DNA of 64,000 nt from Bdellovibrio bacteriovorus (GTDB lineage Bacteria > Bdellovibrionota > Bdellovibrionia > Bdellovibrionales > Bdellovibrionaceae): the NCBI RefSeq assembly GCF_001592735.1, contig NZ_LUKE01000001.1:1709018-1773017 (forward strand), in the 5' to 3' direction. Below, in pieces: positions 43,476 to 52,170 of this stretch. Position numbers and translations under genes: made by a program. Below the pieces are notes generated by a model. That model was not told where the DNA came from, searched no databases, and worked only from the letters and a program-made list of their open reading frames with translations. Positions within the stretch are counted from its first letter, which is position 1; the number at the start of each line of letters is the position of its first letter.

Positions 43476-45701
43476 ATGGACCACAAAATTCTTTTCGCTC
43501 TTACAAGTTTTTTGGTTTTACTTAACGCCTGTGAACGTAATGCCGGGGGCAAGTCTAAACTCTCCATCCAATTTCCCGAAGTTGTACAGACTGGTAAAAT
43601 ATCAGCATTGGTTTCAAACGGATCAACGGATGATTGGTCCTTAGTGATCCCGACGGGCTTTTCCGGTAATGCGCCCTTTAACTGCTTTGGTGTCTATATC
43701 TCAGGTCCCGAAGCTGCATTAAGAACTAATCAGTGCTATAAAAATCAAGCATCGACGATCCCAATGAAAGTTTTTGGAAAATGGAAGGGTGGCGTTTTAC
43801 AGGGAAAAACTTTAGATTTTGAAGTCGAAGCCGGCAAGGACCGCGTCGTCGGCGTTTTTGGTTTTTATGCAGCAGATCCCAGTGCTTGTAAGGATTTTAC
43901 GGGCACGGCAGATATGGATAAATCTCAACTTTCAAAACCTTATTTTTTGGGCGAAGCAGGACAGCTGGAGTTTATCGGTGGTCAAACCAAGGAAGTTGCA
44001 GTTAATTTAACGTTTGATGCCAATCAATCCTTTGAAGAATGCAAAGGCCCGGATTTTCAAAATGGAAGTGGCGGCGGTGGAGGCGGATCAACACCCAGTT
44101 ACGGTGATTTCGGAACGGGTGCTGATGGAAACTTCATAGTAAGTTCGGGGATGACAGATCCACGGAATGTTAACAGTCCTTTAAAAGCCGTGCCTCTTAT
44201 TACCACCACGCGGGTGATGTCCCTAAACGTGGGCAGCAGTGCAAAAAATCTTGTTATCGGAACGAAACTGACGGGCTTAGCATCCAAATTTGTGGTCGGT
44301 GATGAAGTCGCGCTTTATGTCGCCGCCGGTAACAGCTGTGGCAATACGGTGGTCGGATTTAGAACTCGTGGAATAGTTCAAACGGTGGCGTCAGCAGAGC
44401 TAAATATCAATGTCGATGATGAGCGTTTTTCCACTATTACCACCTCGGCTTTGGCGGCCACTGCGGGCGGAGTGGTGGCGTCTCGAAATTTCTGTCGACT
44501 CGTAATTACTCGTGTTCCCAATTTCAATACTTTGACTTTTAACGGCAGTAACGGCGCGAACATCGCATTTAATGCGGCAGGATTCGGTGATCTTAGTAAT
44601 GACAGTGCCGATCATGAGGCCGGGATCGTGATTATCCGTGTGAAAGATAAAGTTGTACTTACCACGAGTGGTGGAATTGATGTCGCGACTCGTGGTTACA
44701 ACGGTGGCGCTTACAGCAAAGACGGCCAAGGTTATGACGGTGCAAATACGGATACGCCGACGACTTTTGCGGTCAATGGTTCGGGGGGATCTGGTGGATT
44801 GTCATCACCCTCAATTCATCCAGGTGGCGGCGGGCACGGTGGTACCGGCGGAAATGGCTTAGCAAATGGTTTTGGTGGTCTTGTTGTTGGAGATCAATAT
44901 GGATGTGGTTATGGAGTTGTGGATACTTCGTGCTTGTTTGGCAAGGTCTTTATGGGTGGCGGAGGCGGCGGAGGATACGATGCAGCCGGCGGATCAGGTG
45001 GTGGCTTGATTCTTTTAGATGCAAAAACCATCGAGCTTAATGGGAATAGTTTTGTCTTAAATGCCGATGGCGCTAATTCGTTTGGTGGTTCAACCATGGG
45101 GGGCGCCGGTGGAGCTGGCGGATCTGTGCGCGTGATCACGCAAAACGTGACGGGTTCTGGATCAGCAGAAATGAAACTGCGTTCGAACGGCGGTTATGCG
45201 AAAACCTCTTCGGGTCTTGGGCTAGGGCGTGGTGGCAGTGGAGGCGGTGGCAGAAATCATCTTCACGTGACGGGCTCATGCAGTGTTCCTAGTACCGCCA
45301 TTGCCTTAGAGGCTTATTCTCCAAGTCAGTATGATAATACTATTCAAGGATTTGGCGGCGGCGCTGGCTCGAATCGGGCGGACGGAGCGGGAATCGGGAC
45401 GTGTAACGGCATCGCTCAAAATATTACTCCCTTTATCGCTCGGTTTTACCCAACATCGGCGACGGCTGATATAACGTTCGGTGCAACGGTGACAGTGTAC
45501 GGGGAATCTCTAGGTAGCGTGACCAGTGCGGTTTTGCAAAACACCGTGACACCGGCTTCTCAATATAATTGTACTATCTCAAATCAGACGGCGACGAAGT
45601 TTGATTGTTTAACCATGGCCCCCGCGGCTCAGTATCATTTGATTGTGACCGGAGCCGGTGGGCGAAAAACAACATATCAGGCGGCGATCACTTTGAATTA
45701 G
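43476..45701 (+). CDS. Large glycine-rich lipoprotein with C-terminal Ig-like domain
   Basis: ATG at 43476 gives a lipoprotein signal (FLVLLNACERN); the frame back to 43455 adds residues before it. The 741-residue protein has an N-terminal domain (about 20-195), a flexible GSGGGGGGS linker, a middle domain and a long glycine-rich region (about 395-650) of GGxGG blocks such as GGGGHGGTGGNG. The last about 90 residues (ITFGATVTVYGESLGSVTSA) resemble an IPT/TIG fold. It is probably surface-exposed. Its stop overlaps the convergent TPR/barrel gene by 4 bases. Similar glycine-rich surface proteins occur in gliding and predatory bacteria; function unknown. Confidence 0.8.
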   Translation: MDHKILFALTSFLVLLNACERNAGGKSKLSIQFPEVVQTGKISALVSNGSTDDWSLVIPTGFSGNAPFNCFGVYISGPEAALRTNQCYKNQASTIPMKVFGKWKGGVLQGKTLDFEVEAGKDRVVGVFGFYAADPSACKDFTGTADMDKSQLSKPYFLGEAGQLEFIGGQTKEVAVNLTFDANQSFEECKGPDFQNGSGGGGGGSTPSYGDFGTGADGNFIVSSGMTDPRNVNSPLKAVPLITTTRVMSLNVGSSAKNLVIGTKLTGLASKFVVGDEVALYVAAGNSCGNTVVGFRTRGIVQTVASAELNINVDDERFSTITTSALAATAGGVVASRNFCRLVITRVPNFNTLTFNGSNGANIAFNAAGFGDLSNDSADHEAGIVIIRVKDKVVLTTSGGIDVATRGYNGGAYSKDGQGYDGANTDTPTTFAVNGSGGSGGLSSPSIHPGGGGHGGTGGNGLANGFGGLVVGDQYGCGYGVVDTSCLFGKVFMGGGGGGGYDAAGGSGGGLILLDAKTIELNGNSFVLNADGANSFGGSTMGGAGGAGGSVRVITQNVTGSGSAEMKLRSNGGYAKTSSGLGLGRGGSGGGGRNHLHVTGSCSVPSTAIALEAYSPSQYDNTIQGFGGGAGSNRADGAGIGTCNGIAQNITPFIARFYPTSATADITFGATVTVYGESLGSVTSAVLQNTVTPASQYNCTISNQTATKFDCLTMAPAAQYHLIVTGAGGRKTTYQAAITLN

Positions 45702-47584
45702 AACGCGCCTGAGTACGTGTACATATTCGAGATTGTGATCTTGTCGTATTTATAGGCGTCAACGTTCGAAGTGTTGTCGCTCCAACCTAAACTTACAGAC
45801 GTATTCCACTGTTTTGTAAGCGGCTTACTTGCAGAAAAAGTCAGACCATAGTTTGAATCTTTTCTGCCAGCCGAAGAATCGGGATAGTCCGCGGTGCCAA
45901 AATCAATACGAGCTGCACCTTGAGTTTGCCAGTAAAAATTTTGCGCATAAGTCAGGCCTAAATTGATGCGGTTGTATCTCTGATTATCACCTTTAGCGGC
46001 ATTGTTGATCAGAAACAGATCAGCAATATATGTTTTGCCAGTTTTTAGATCCCCGATGAAAATCTGCGTGGTACCTATCGAGGTTTTTAGGGCCGTTTGA
46101 TCATCGGCTTCAGTGGCGTCAATATTTGAAATATCATTGCGAATATCAAGATCATAGTTTGCGACCCATTTTTCCGAATGAAAGAATGTGTTACTAACCG
46201 TTAGATAAGTGGAGTTGTTGGTATTTTCGCGCGCCCCTTCACCGTCCACATTCATCATGATGGATTCAAGCCCCGGGGTGAGTGTCAAAGAGTAACTCTT
46301 ATCGAATAAACTCGTCTTCCATTTAAACGGAGCTTTTAGTCCGAACACCAAAGGATCGGCGTTCTGAAGGTCTTCTTTTGCTTCAAGACTTGTGCTGGTT
46401 GAATAGATATCACTGATGCTACCAACAATCGAAAACTCTTTGAAGTAATCGTAAATCAGTCGACGCTCTAAGCTTGCTCCGTACATGAAACGAAGTCCGG
46501 CCAAATCAGTGGGTGCATTTGCGGCAGCAATATTGAGGACATTGGAGTCATACATCACGCCGCCATAAAGATCATAGGCCCATTTGTCTTTGAATTTTGC
46601 GTTAAACTCTTCAATGGCATCAATTTTCTCGATGTAAGATTCCGCCGTATTATCCATGCTTGGATCTTTAGATCGATCTAAAACATATCCAAAGGAGTCT
46701 TTGGCTTCAGAAAATCGGGAAGAGTTGTACTGCAACATACCCGCGTAATAGGCGGCCGTCGCACTGAGCATTTCATCATTTTCATCGCGAACTTCGATAA
46801 AATATTTTAAGGCACTTTCCGGTTCGTTCATGCGGTAGTAATTCATGCCGATGAAGTAGTTTTTATCGACGCGAGAATAATCACCGTCTTCAGCCATTGA
46901 TAAGGCGACCAGGGATTTTTGATATTCTTCTTCTTGAAAAAGCGAAACACCGTATTGGAAATAGTATTTGTTATTAGAAGGATCCATTTCGATGGCTTCT
47001 TTAAACTTTGTGGTGGCTTGCTTGTAGTCTTTATTTTGATAAAAGGTCATGGCGGCCGCGGCGGCGTTTTGTGCTTTGAGCTGTCGATTTTTGCGTTCTT
47101 GCTCAGACATCGCCAGGGCTTTCTTTTCAAGTTCTTCACGACGTTTAGATTCTGCTAGTTCATAAGCAATGCGTTCTTTTTCTTGTTGATTGCTTTGCAA
47201 AAGAATTAGGTTTGCTTTGCGGATATCTGTGCTTGGGGCCATCTTCGTGCTGGTGGCGCGGATCGGATAAACATCAAGAGTGATGTTGGTCACGCCTTTA
47301 GGAGCATCTTCCTCTTTTTCATCAAAGACGATGACGAATGTTCCTTCATAAAGGCCTTCCTTATTATTCACCAGAGGCAATGCAATAAGGGCGCGTTTTC
47401 CGGTTTGTTTGTCTTTTATAAGAACCGTTTTTGAGTCGCCTTTGTGTCTTTTTGAAGTGTAGCGAATTTTTACGGGTTTACCTTGTTTTACATCAACGGT
47501 CAGGCTGGATTCTTGAGCTTTTACAAATACCGGAGCCCCCAAAAGGAGGCTCATGGTCATGAGGGTGCAAAGGATGGTTTTCAT
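45698..47584 (-). CDS. TPR-repeat protein with C-terminal outer-membrane barrel
   Basis: ATG at 47584 gives a signal peptide (MKTILCTLMTMSLLLGAPVF); a GTG at 47593 is an alternative. The 628-residue protein has a beta domain (about 25-130), a coiled-coil linker rich in Glu, Lys and Arg (about 135-165), several TPR units (NKDYKQATTKFKEAIEMDPS and following) and a C-terminal half of amphipathic strands that looks like a beta-barrel (WKTSLFDKSYSLTLTPGLES). The layout resembles outer-membrane proteins that export or anchor surface material. Third gene of the TonB-C/FecR operon; 11 bases from the FecR gene. Confidence 0.8.
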   Translation of the reverse strand: MKTILCTLMTMSLLLGAPVFVKAQESSLTVDVKQGKPVKIRYTSKRHKGDSKTVLIKDKQTGKRALIALPLVNNKEGLYEGTFVIVFDEKEEDAPKGVTNITLDVYPIRATSTKMAPSTDIRKANLILLQSNQQEKERIAYELAESKRREELEKKALAMSEQERKNRQLKAQNAAAAAMTFYQNKDYKQATTKFKEAIEMDPSNNKYYFQYGVSLFQEEEYQKSLVALSMAEDGDYSRVDKNYFIGMNYYRMNEPESALKYFIEVRDENDEMLSATAAYYAGMLQYNSSRFSEAKDSFGYVLDRSKDPSMDNTAESYIEKIDAIEEFNAKFKDKWAYDLYGGVMYDSNVLNIAAANAPTDLAGLRFMYGASLERRLIYDYFKEFSIVGSISDIYSTSTSLEAKEDLQNADPLVFGLKAPFKWKTSLFDKSYSLTLTPGLESIMMNVDGEGARENTNNSTYLTVSNTFFHSEKWVANYDLDIRNDISNIDATEADDQTALKTSIGTTQIFIGDLKTGKTYIADLFLINNAAKGDNQRYNRINLGLTYAQNFYWQTQGAARIDFGTADYPDSSAGRKDSNYGLTFSASKPLTKQWNTSVSLGWSDNTSNVDAYKYDKITISNMYTYSGAF

Positions 47585-47595
47585 GTGACTCACGA

Positions 47596-48564
47596 TTATT
47601 GAGGTTTAGGCGTAACGATCACTTTGGTTTTTGTACCTTTATTTTGAATGGCTTCGGTCGCAGTTTTAGGAATTGGCGTCGGTGTCGCCAGAGGTGCAGC
47701 TACAACAGGTTTTGGAGGCGGTTTGATTTCAGGTGCCGGAGGTGGGGCATTTTTTGGATTCGAGACAGCAGTCCCCCCATGATCTTCCGAAGTCACCATG
47801 CGCTCAGCGGGCTTTGCTTCAGAACTGGGCATTCTTGAATCGTCTTTTTTCGGCTCATCATTTTTACTTGAATCAGGCGTGCCACCGCTTTGAGGAGCCG
47901 CGGCTGGCGCTTCTTTTTGAATGGCGTCCATTGATTTGGTGTCAGACATGTTTGAGAAACTATTCATTTGTTCTTTGGAGACAGAGAATGTTTCTAATTT
48001 TGCCGTGGATGATCCCACATTAACTCCTTGATTCGGAGTCACGGGGATAGCGGGTGCGCCTGCCGTAACCGGAGCGACCATAACCTTACCACTCATAACC
48101 ATGATTGATGTCATGGCCGTCGTGGGATTGTATTGAACAACGTATTGAGTGCCCCGAACCCCAGCAACCGCCGTGGGTGTGCGCATTTCAAATTTATTTT
48201 TTTCGCCGTATTTTTGTTCGACCTGGGCGCGAACTTTACCTTGCATCAAAGCCAGTTGAGCCGTTCTTTCGCTTTCGATTTCACTGGTTTTATAGTTGGT
48301 GATTTCAAACTTTGTATCCGGGGAAAGTTGTAAGACGTTGCGATCCGCCATGACGATTTTAGCTCTTGAGTCTTTTTCGGTAACAACGGTGTCGCCTGAA
48401 AAAACTTTGGAACCGACTTTTGCGATATTTGTGGACTTGTCTTTACCCGAAATGACTTTGACCGAACCTTTAACCACCATGAACAAGCCATTATCAGCGG
48501 CGTGAACAGGGCCTACCCAAAGACACATCGACGCAACCACCACACTAAGTGTGAACTTAGACAT
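47596..48564 (-). CDS. FecR-domain periplasmic protein
   Basis: A 322-residue protein with a signal peptide (MSKFTLSVVVASMCLWVGPVHA). A FecR domain follows: VKGSVKVISGKDKS, GDTVVTEKDSRAKIVMADRN, then the hallmark FEMRTPTAVAGVRGTQYVV. The C-terminal half (about 205-322) is rich in Pro, Ala and Lys, a flexible tail. No sigma factor is next to it, so it is not a classical FecR-type anti-sigma; stand-alone FecR proteins near CHASE2 cyclases and TPR proteins are common. RBS AAGGAG is clear. Confidence 0.88.
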   Translation of the reverse strand: MSKFTLSVVVASMCLWVGPVHAADNGLFMVVKGSVKVISGKDKSTNIAKVGSKVFSGDTVVTEKDSRAKIVMADRNVLQLSPDTKFEITNYKTSEIESERTAQLALMQGKVRAQVEQKYGEKNKFEMRTPTAVAGVRGTQYVVQYNPTTAMTSIMVMSGKVMVAPVTAGAPAIPVTPNQGVNVGSSTAKLETFSVSKEQMNSFSNMSDTKSMDAIQKEAPAAAPQSGGTPDSSKNDEPKKDDSRMPSSEAKPAERMVTSEDHGGTAVSNPKNAPPPAPEIKPPPKPVVAAPLATPTPIPKTATEAIQNKGTKTKVIVTPKPQ

Positions 48565-48654
48565 ACTCTTATCTCCTTCACCGGATCTCTTTATATTATT
48601 GTCAAAGGTGGTAAGTAGTAAGTCTCGTTAATGATAAGTCTAGGTAGAGTTATT

Positions 48655-49611
48655 TTAAACTTCGAGGACAAAATCCCAACGGATTTTGACGGTGCCGTCA
48701 GTTTCGACAATCCCTTTAGGTGGATTGGGAAATGGAGCCGCGTCACGGAAGGCTTCGATCGCAGCATCATCAAGATCGCGCACACCAGAATCGCTAAGAA
48801 CTTGCACACGGACTAAAGTCCCGGCGTCGTTTAAAACGATAAGCACTTTGGTCACACGGTCTTTATTAGTGGCTGCGGGGGCGCGACCTTCTTTAAAAAG
48901 CTTAGTGAGTTTTTCACGCACGCGTCCTTCCCAGTGCTGGGAAAGCTGTTTGCGGATTCGATTATAGTACGAATAATACTTAAACTCGCGGGTATTCAAA
49001 AGCGTCTCTAAACCTTGATCAACATCTTTAAGATAGTCATTGGTTTGACTGGTTTCGCCACCCACGCCGGAATTTTGGGAACCTTGACCTTCACCTAGGC
49101 CCTTATCCACTTTTTCTTCGGCAAGTTTTTGGTTATCCAAGGCGGCCGTTGAGTCAAAGCCTTTAAAGATGTCTTTTTCGATCATCTTTTTAGACTCTTC
49201 TTTAACTTCGGCTACTTTTTTACGGCCATCGCCCTTAGCGCCTGCTTTTTCAGCAGACGGCTTTTTTAAGTTTTGAAACTCACCACGGTTTTTCGCCACG
49301 GTTTGTTTTTCGACTTTTTGGTTTTTAGCGCTTAGGAAACGAGAATCCTCTGGCGCAACATTGTTGGCCGTGTCTTCGTTTTGCTCAACCACTTGATTAT
49401 TCGGGGTATGACGTTCACGACGCTGCTTTACCGCTTCCTCAATCTGAGCCATCTTTTGTAGGTCTTCCGGAGTCAGAAAGTTGATGCTTACAGTTTCTTT
49501 TGGTTGGTCCGACGGAGTTAATTTCTCCGCTACCAGCAAAGAAGCAACTACGATCGCATGGGCGACCAGGGACAGCAGCATGTACATTCTGAAAGACGGT
49601 GACTTCTTCAT
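48655..49611 (-). CDS. TonB-like protein with C-terminal TonB domain
   Basis: A 318-residue protein with an N-terminal anchor helix (about residues 8-27), a long charged periplasmic linker rich in Lys, Glu and Gln (about 50-210), and a C-terminal TonB/AgmX-type domain (about 215-318) with VQVLSDSGVRDLDDAAIEAF and FPNPPKGI. It would span the periplasm and transmit force or contact outer-membrane proteins. No ExbB/ExbD are adjacent. First gene of the operon with FecR and the TPR/barrel protein; divergent from the PP2C gene. Confidence 0.88.
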   Translation of the reverse strand: MKKSPSFRMYMLLSLVAHAIVVASLLVAEKLTPSDQPKETVSINFLTPEDLQKMAQIEEAVKQRRERHTPNNQVVEQNEDTANNVAPEDSRFLSAKNQKVEKQTVAKNRGEFQNLKKPSAEKAGAKGDGRKKVAEVKEESKKMIEKDIFKGFDSTAALDNQKLAEEKVDKGLGEGQGSQNSGVGGETSQTNDYLKDVDQGLETLLNTREFKYYSYYNRIRKQLSQHWEGRVREKLTKLFKEGRAPAATNKDRVTKVLIVLNDAGTLVRVQVLSDSGVRDLDDAAIEAFRDAAPFPNPPKGIVETDGTVKIRWDFVLEV

Positions 49612-49745
49612 AGGACCTCACCCCTTTCTATCGGTATTATGACACCCGAACGTGAGATCTGGGTGAAACTAGTCCGCAGAATTCGACACAAGTCTAGGAC
49701 CAGACTTTGACTCTTTTGTCAGGTATAGGTGAGAATGAACCATCT

Positions 49746-50471
49746 ATGAAGTTTGACTCCTGGTATCTGACAGATAAGGGCCTTAGGCGTGAATCAAATC
49801 AAGATTCTTGTTTAATTAACAAGGACTTGGGATTGTTCATCGTTGCCGACGGCATGGGTGGACATTCAGGCGGGGAAGTCGCTTCCAGCATGGCCGTGGA
49901 AACGGTGGAAGAGATCATGCTGCAACCTGAATCTCCTAAGAAATCTCCTCGAGAATTGATTTTGCATTCTTACGAAGAAGCTTCACGCCGAATTTTTGAT
50001 AAGGCCGCCAACGAAAGACCCGAGCTCGCCGGCATGGGCACAACAATGGTTATGGCTCACATCCGCGGAAAGTATCTTTATGTTGGTAATGTTGGAGATT
50101 CGCGCTGTTATTTATTTAAGAAACCCAACTTGTGGCAAATTACTGAAGACCATTCGTTGCTAAACGAACAATTGCGCGCTGGTGTCATGAGCGAGGAACA
50201 AGTTCGTCAATTTGTGGGGCGAAATGTCATCACGCGAAGCGTGGGATATGAACGCGATGTTTATCCTGATGTGATTGAAAGAGAAATTTTTCCGGGCGAA
50301 ATTTATCTGCTTTGTTCGGATGGACTTTCAAGTTTAGTCGAAGACAAAGTGATTTCTGAGATTTTAAATCAAAATCCACCTGACAAAGCAGTCAAAGCGT
50401 GTGTAGAACAAGCTTTAGCCAATGGTGGGGACGATAATGTAACGGTCATGCTGTTGCATTTTCACGAGTAA
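49746..50471 (+). CDS. PP2C-family serine/threonine phosphatase
   Basis: ATG at 49746 gives 241 residues, the usual length for a bacterial Stp-type PPM phosphatase. All motifs are present: ESNQDSC, VADGMGGHSGGEVAS, VGNVGDSRCYLF, EDHSLLNEQ, CSDGLSSLVED and GGDDNVTVMLL. It removes phosphate from Ser/Thr in the cytoplasm using Mg/Mn. The partner kinase is not in this window. It lies 15 bases before the M23 peptidase gene and may be its operon partner. Confidence 0.94.
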   Translation: MKFDSWYLTDKGLRRESNQDSCLINKDLGLFIVADGMGGHSGGEVASSMAVETVEEIMLQPESPKKSPRELILHSYEEASRRIFDKAANERPELAGMGTTMVMAHIRGKYLYVGNVGDSRCYLFKKPNLWQITEDHSLLNEQLRAGVMSEEQVRQFVGRNVITRSVGYERDVYPDVIEREIFPGEIYLLCSDGLSSLVEDKVISEILNQNPPDKAVKACVEQALANGGDDNVTVMLLHFHE

Positions 50472-50486
50472 GTAAGGGACTGCGAT

Positions 50487-51491
50487 TTGGACAAAAAAAA
50501 GGTGACGCTTTTTGTAGTGAGCAATCAGACGGGAAAAACCCGTAAGATTGTTCTCTCGGCAGCTTGGGTTAAAGCCGCCTCTTTTGTCGCAGCCATCGTT
50601 TTAGTGATTGTTGCCGCGGGTCTAGTTGATTATTTCGGACTTCTTCTTCAAGCCATGGAAAATAAACGTCTTAAAGCTGAAAATGCGCAGCTGATTAAGC
50701 AGTTCCAAGTGGTTGAAAGTAAAGTCAGCGCCTTAGAAAATTCCTTAGAGCGTGTTAAAACATTCACCACGAAGTTAAAATTGATCACCAACGTTGATGC
50801 GGATGATCGTATCAGTAAGCTGACCATGGGGCCAAAACCTTCAGCGGGACAGCCAGTAGAAGAATACGAACCAATGGAAGCGCGTGAAGGAACTGATGTC
50901 TTAGAAGAGCAAGACGAAGTTTTTTCAAACAAAAAGCCACTTAATGATCAAGTGGGAGAACTGGCGAACGAATCCACGGATAAAGATTATGCCTCTCTTG
51001 TGGTGCGCATCGATAAGGCTGTTAAGGAAACTCAGTTAAAAGAACAAAGTGTTATCGACTTGTGGGAAAGTCTTTCAGAACGTCAAAGTTTGTTGAATGC
51101 AACCCCGAATATGAAACCGGCAAAGGGATGGATCACGTCTCGTTTCGGTTATCGTATTTCTCCATTTTCTGGAAAATCCGCTCTGCATGCCGGTCTTGAT
51201 ATCGCAGCGGCCCCGGGCTCTCCAGTTTATGCGCCCGCTGATGGAGTCGTCGTTTTTGCCAGTTATGATGAATCTTACGGTAAGTTGATTTCGATTGATT
51301 ATGGTTATGGTGTGACGACTCGTTTTGCCCATTTATCGCAGATCTATGTTCAGGTCGGTCAGCGAGTAAATAAGTGGGATGTCGTGGGTGCCGTGGGTAA
51401 CACGGGCCGTTCGACGGGTCCGCATCTGCACTATGAGGTCCGAATCAACGGAACACCGGTGGATCCTATCAATTTCATTCTTGATGAATAG
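50487..51491 (+). CDS. M23 (LytM-type) peptidoglycan endopeptidase, membrane-anchored
   Basis: A 334-residue protein with a TTG start at 50487 preceded by AAGGGA. A membrane helix (about 24-48) is followed by a coiled coil (about 55-95) and a linker, and then the M23 domain (about 225-325). Zinc ligands are His234 and Asp238 in HAGLDIAAAPG, and His313 and His315 in GPHLHYEVRING. It would cut peptide cross-links in the cell wall or, if inactive, activate amidases; all ligands are present, so it is likely active. Cell-wall remodelling is central to prey invasion and to growth. Confidence 0.92.
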   Translation: MDKKKVTLFVVSNQTGKTRKIVLSAAWVKAASFVAAIVLVIVAAGLVDYFGLLLQAMENKRLKAENAQLIKQFQVVESKVSALENSLERVKTFTTKLKLITNVDADDRISKLTMGPKPSAGQPVEEYEPMEAREGTDVLEEQDEVFSNKKPLNDQVGELANESTDKDYASLVVRIDKAVKETQLKEQSVIDLWESLSERQSLLNATPNMKPAKGWITSRFGYRISPFSGKSALHAGLDIAAAPGSPVYAPADGVVVFASYDESYGKLISIDYGYGVTTRFAHLSQIYVQVGQRVNKWDVVGAVGNTGRSTGPHLHYEVRINGTPVDPINFILDE

Positions 51492-51567
51492 TTTGTTGAA
51501 ATACAGCCCTAAAGTTTAAGGATCTTTCCTCCTCACAGTTTAAGATGATAAACGTGTGGGAGGTCCT

Positions 51568-52167
51568 ATGAAAGCCGTCGTAATTTCTATATTATTTTTG
51601 TTCTTTGGAATGTGGGCCCAGGCGGCTTTGCCTCCGCAATTTTCTGAATGTCTTAGTGATTTAAGTTCAACCAATATGAGCGCCGCCGATGTCAAAGAGA
51701 TCGCCAAGGTTTCGCGTGTCACCTATTGCCAAAACCAAGTCAGTTTGGTGGGAAAAGTCGAAACTCAAGATCTGCTGACCAATCCTAACATACAAATCGG
51801 GATTTCCGTGGCGAAGACGGCCTATTCCTATACTGATTTCTTAGACATGGCTCGATCGGGTAAATACGTTCTGTACGTCGATGGCTCGCGCATCTCAAGA
51901 GATAATTTGATCAGTCTTTCTCAAGCTGGAGTTCAGCTGGTGGTACTAGCGAGTTCATCAGGATTATCAAAAGCGGATTTGCTGCAAATGGCCTCTGCAA
52001 AAAGTTTTATTCTGAATGTGAATGCAACGACGACTCAAGCAGACTTGCGGGATTATTTAACGGCGGGAATTCAGTTAGTGATTCGAACGTCACAGGTGGG
52101 CTTAAGTGGAGCAGCCATTGGTGAAGTGGCTGCCCTCAACTCGGCCCTTGTGACCATTATGCCTTAA
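51568..52167 (+). CDS. Secreted repeat protein, unknown function
   Basis: ATG at 51568 follows GGGAGG; the 199-residue product has a signal peptide (MKAVVISILFLFFGMWAQA). The mature part contains a unit of about 40 residues that repeats: DFLDMARSGKYVLYVDGSRI with GVQLVVLASSSGLS, then DLLQMASAKSFILNVNATTT with GIQLVIRTSQVGLS. The pattern (helix, loop, strand, strand) suggests a small solenoid. No family is recognised. It is tail-to-tail with the next gene (3 bases apart). Confidence 0.75.
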   Translation: MKAVVISILFLFFGMWAQAALPPQFSECLSDLSSTNMSAADVKEIAKVSRVTYCQNQVSLVGKVETQDLLTNPNIQIGISVAKTAYSYTDFLDMARSGKYVLYVDGSRISRDNLISLSQAGVQLVVLASSSGLSKADLLQMASAKSFILNVNATTTQADLRDYLTAGIQLVIRTSQVGLSGAAIGEVAALNSALVTIMP

Positions 52168-52170
52168 AGG

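Noticed and set aside
44090-45260. Glycine codon repeats considered as a DNA repeat array or CRISPR
   Set aside because: Spacing is irregular and the repeats are explained by GGxGG protein composition.
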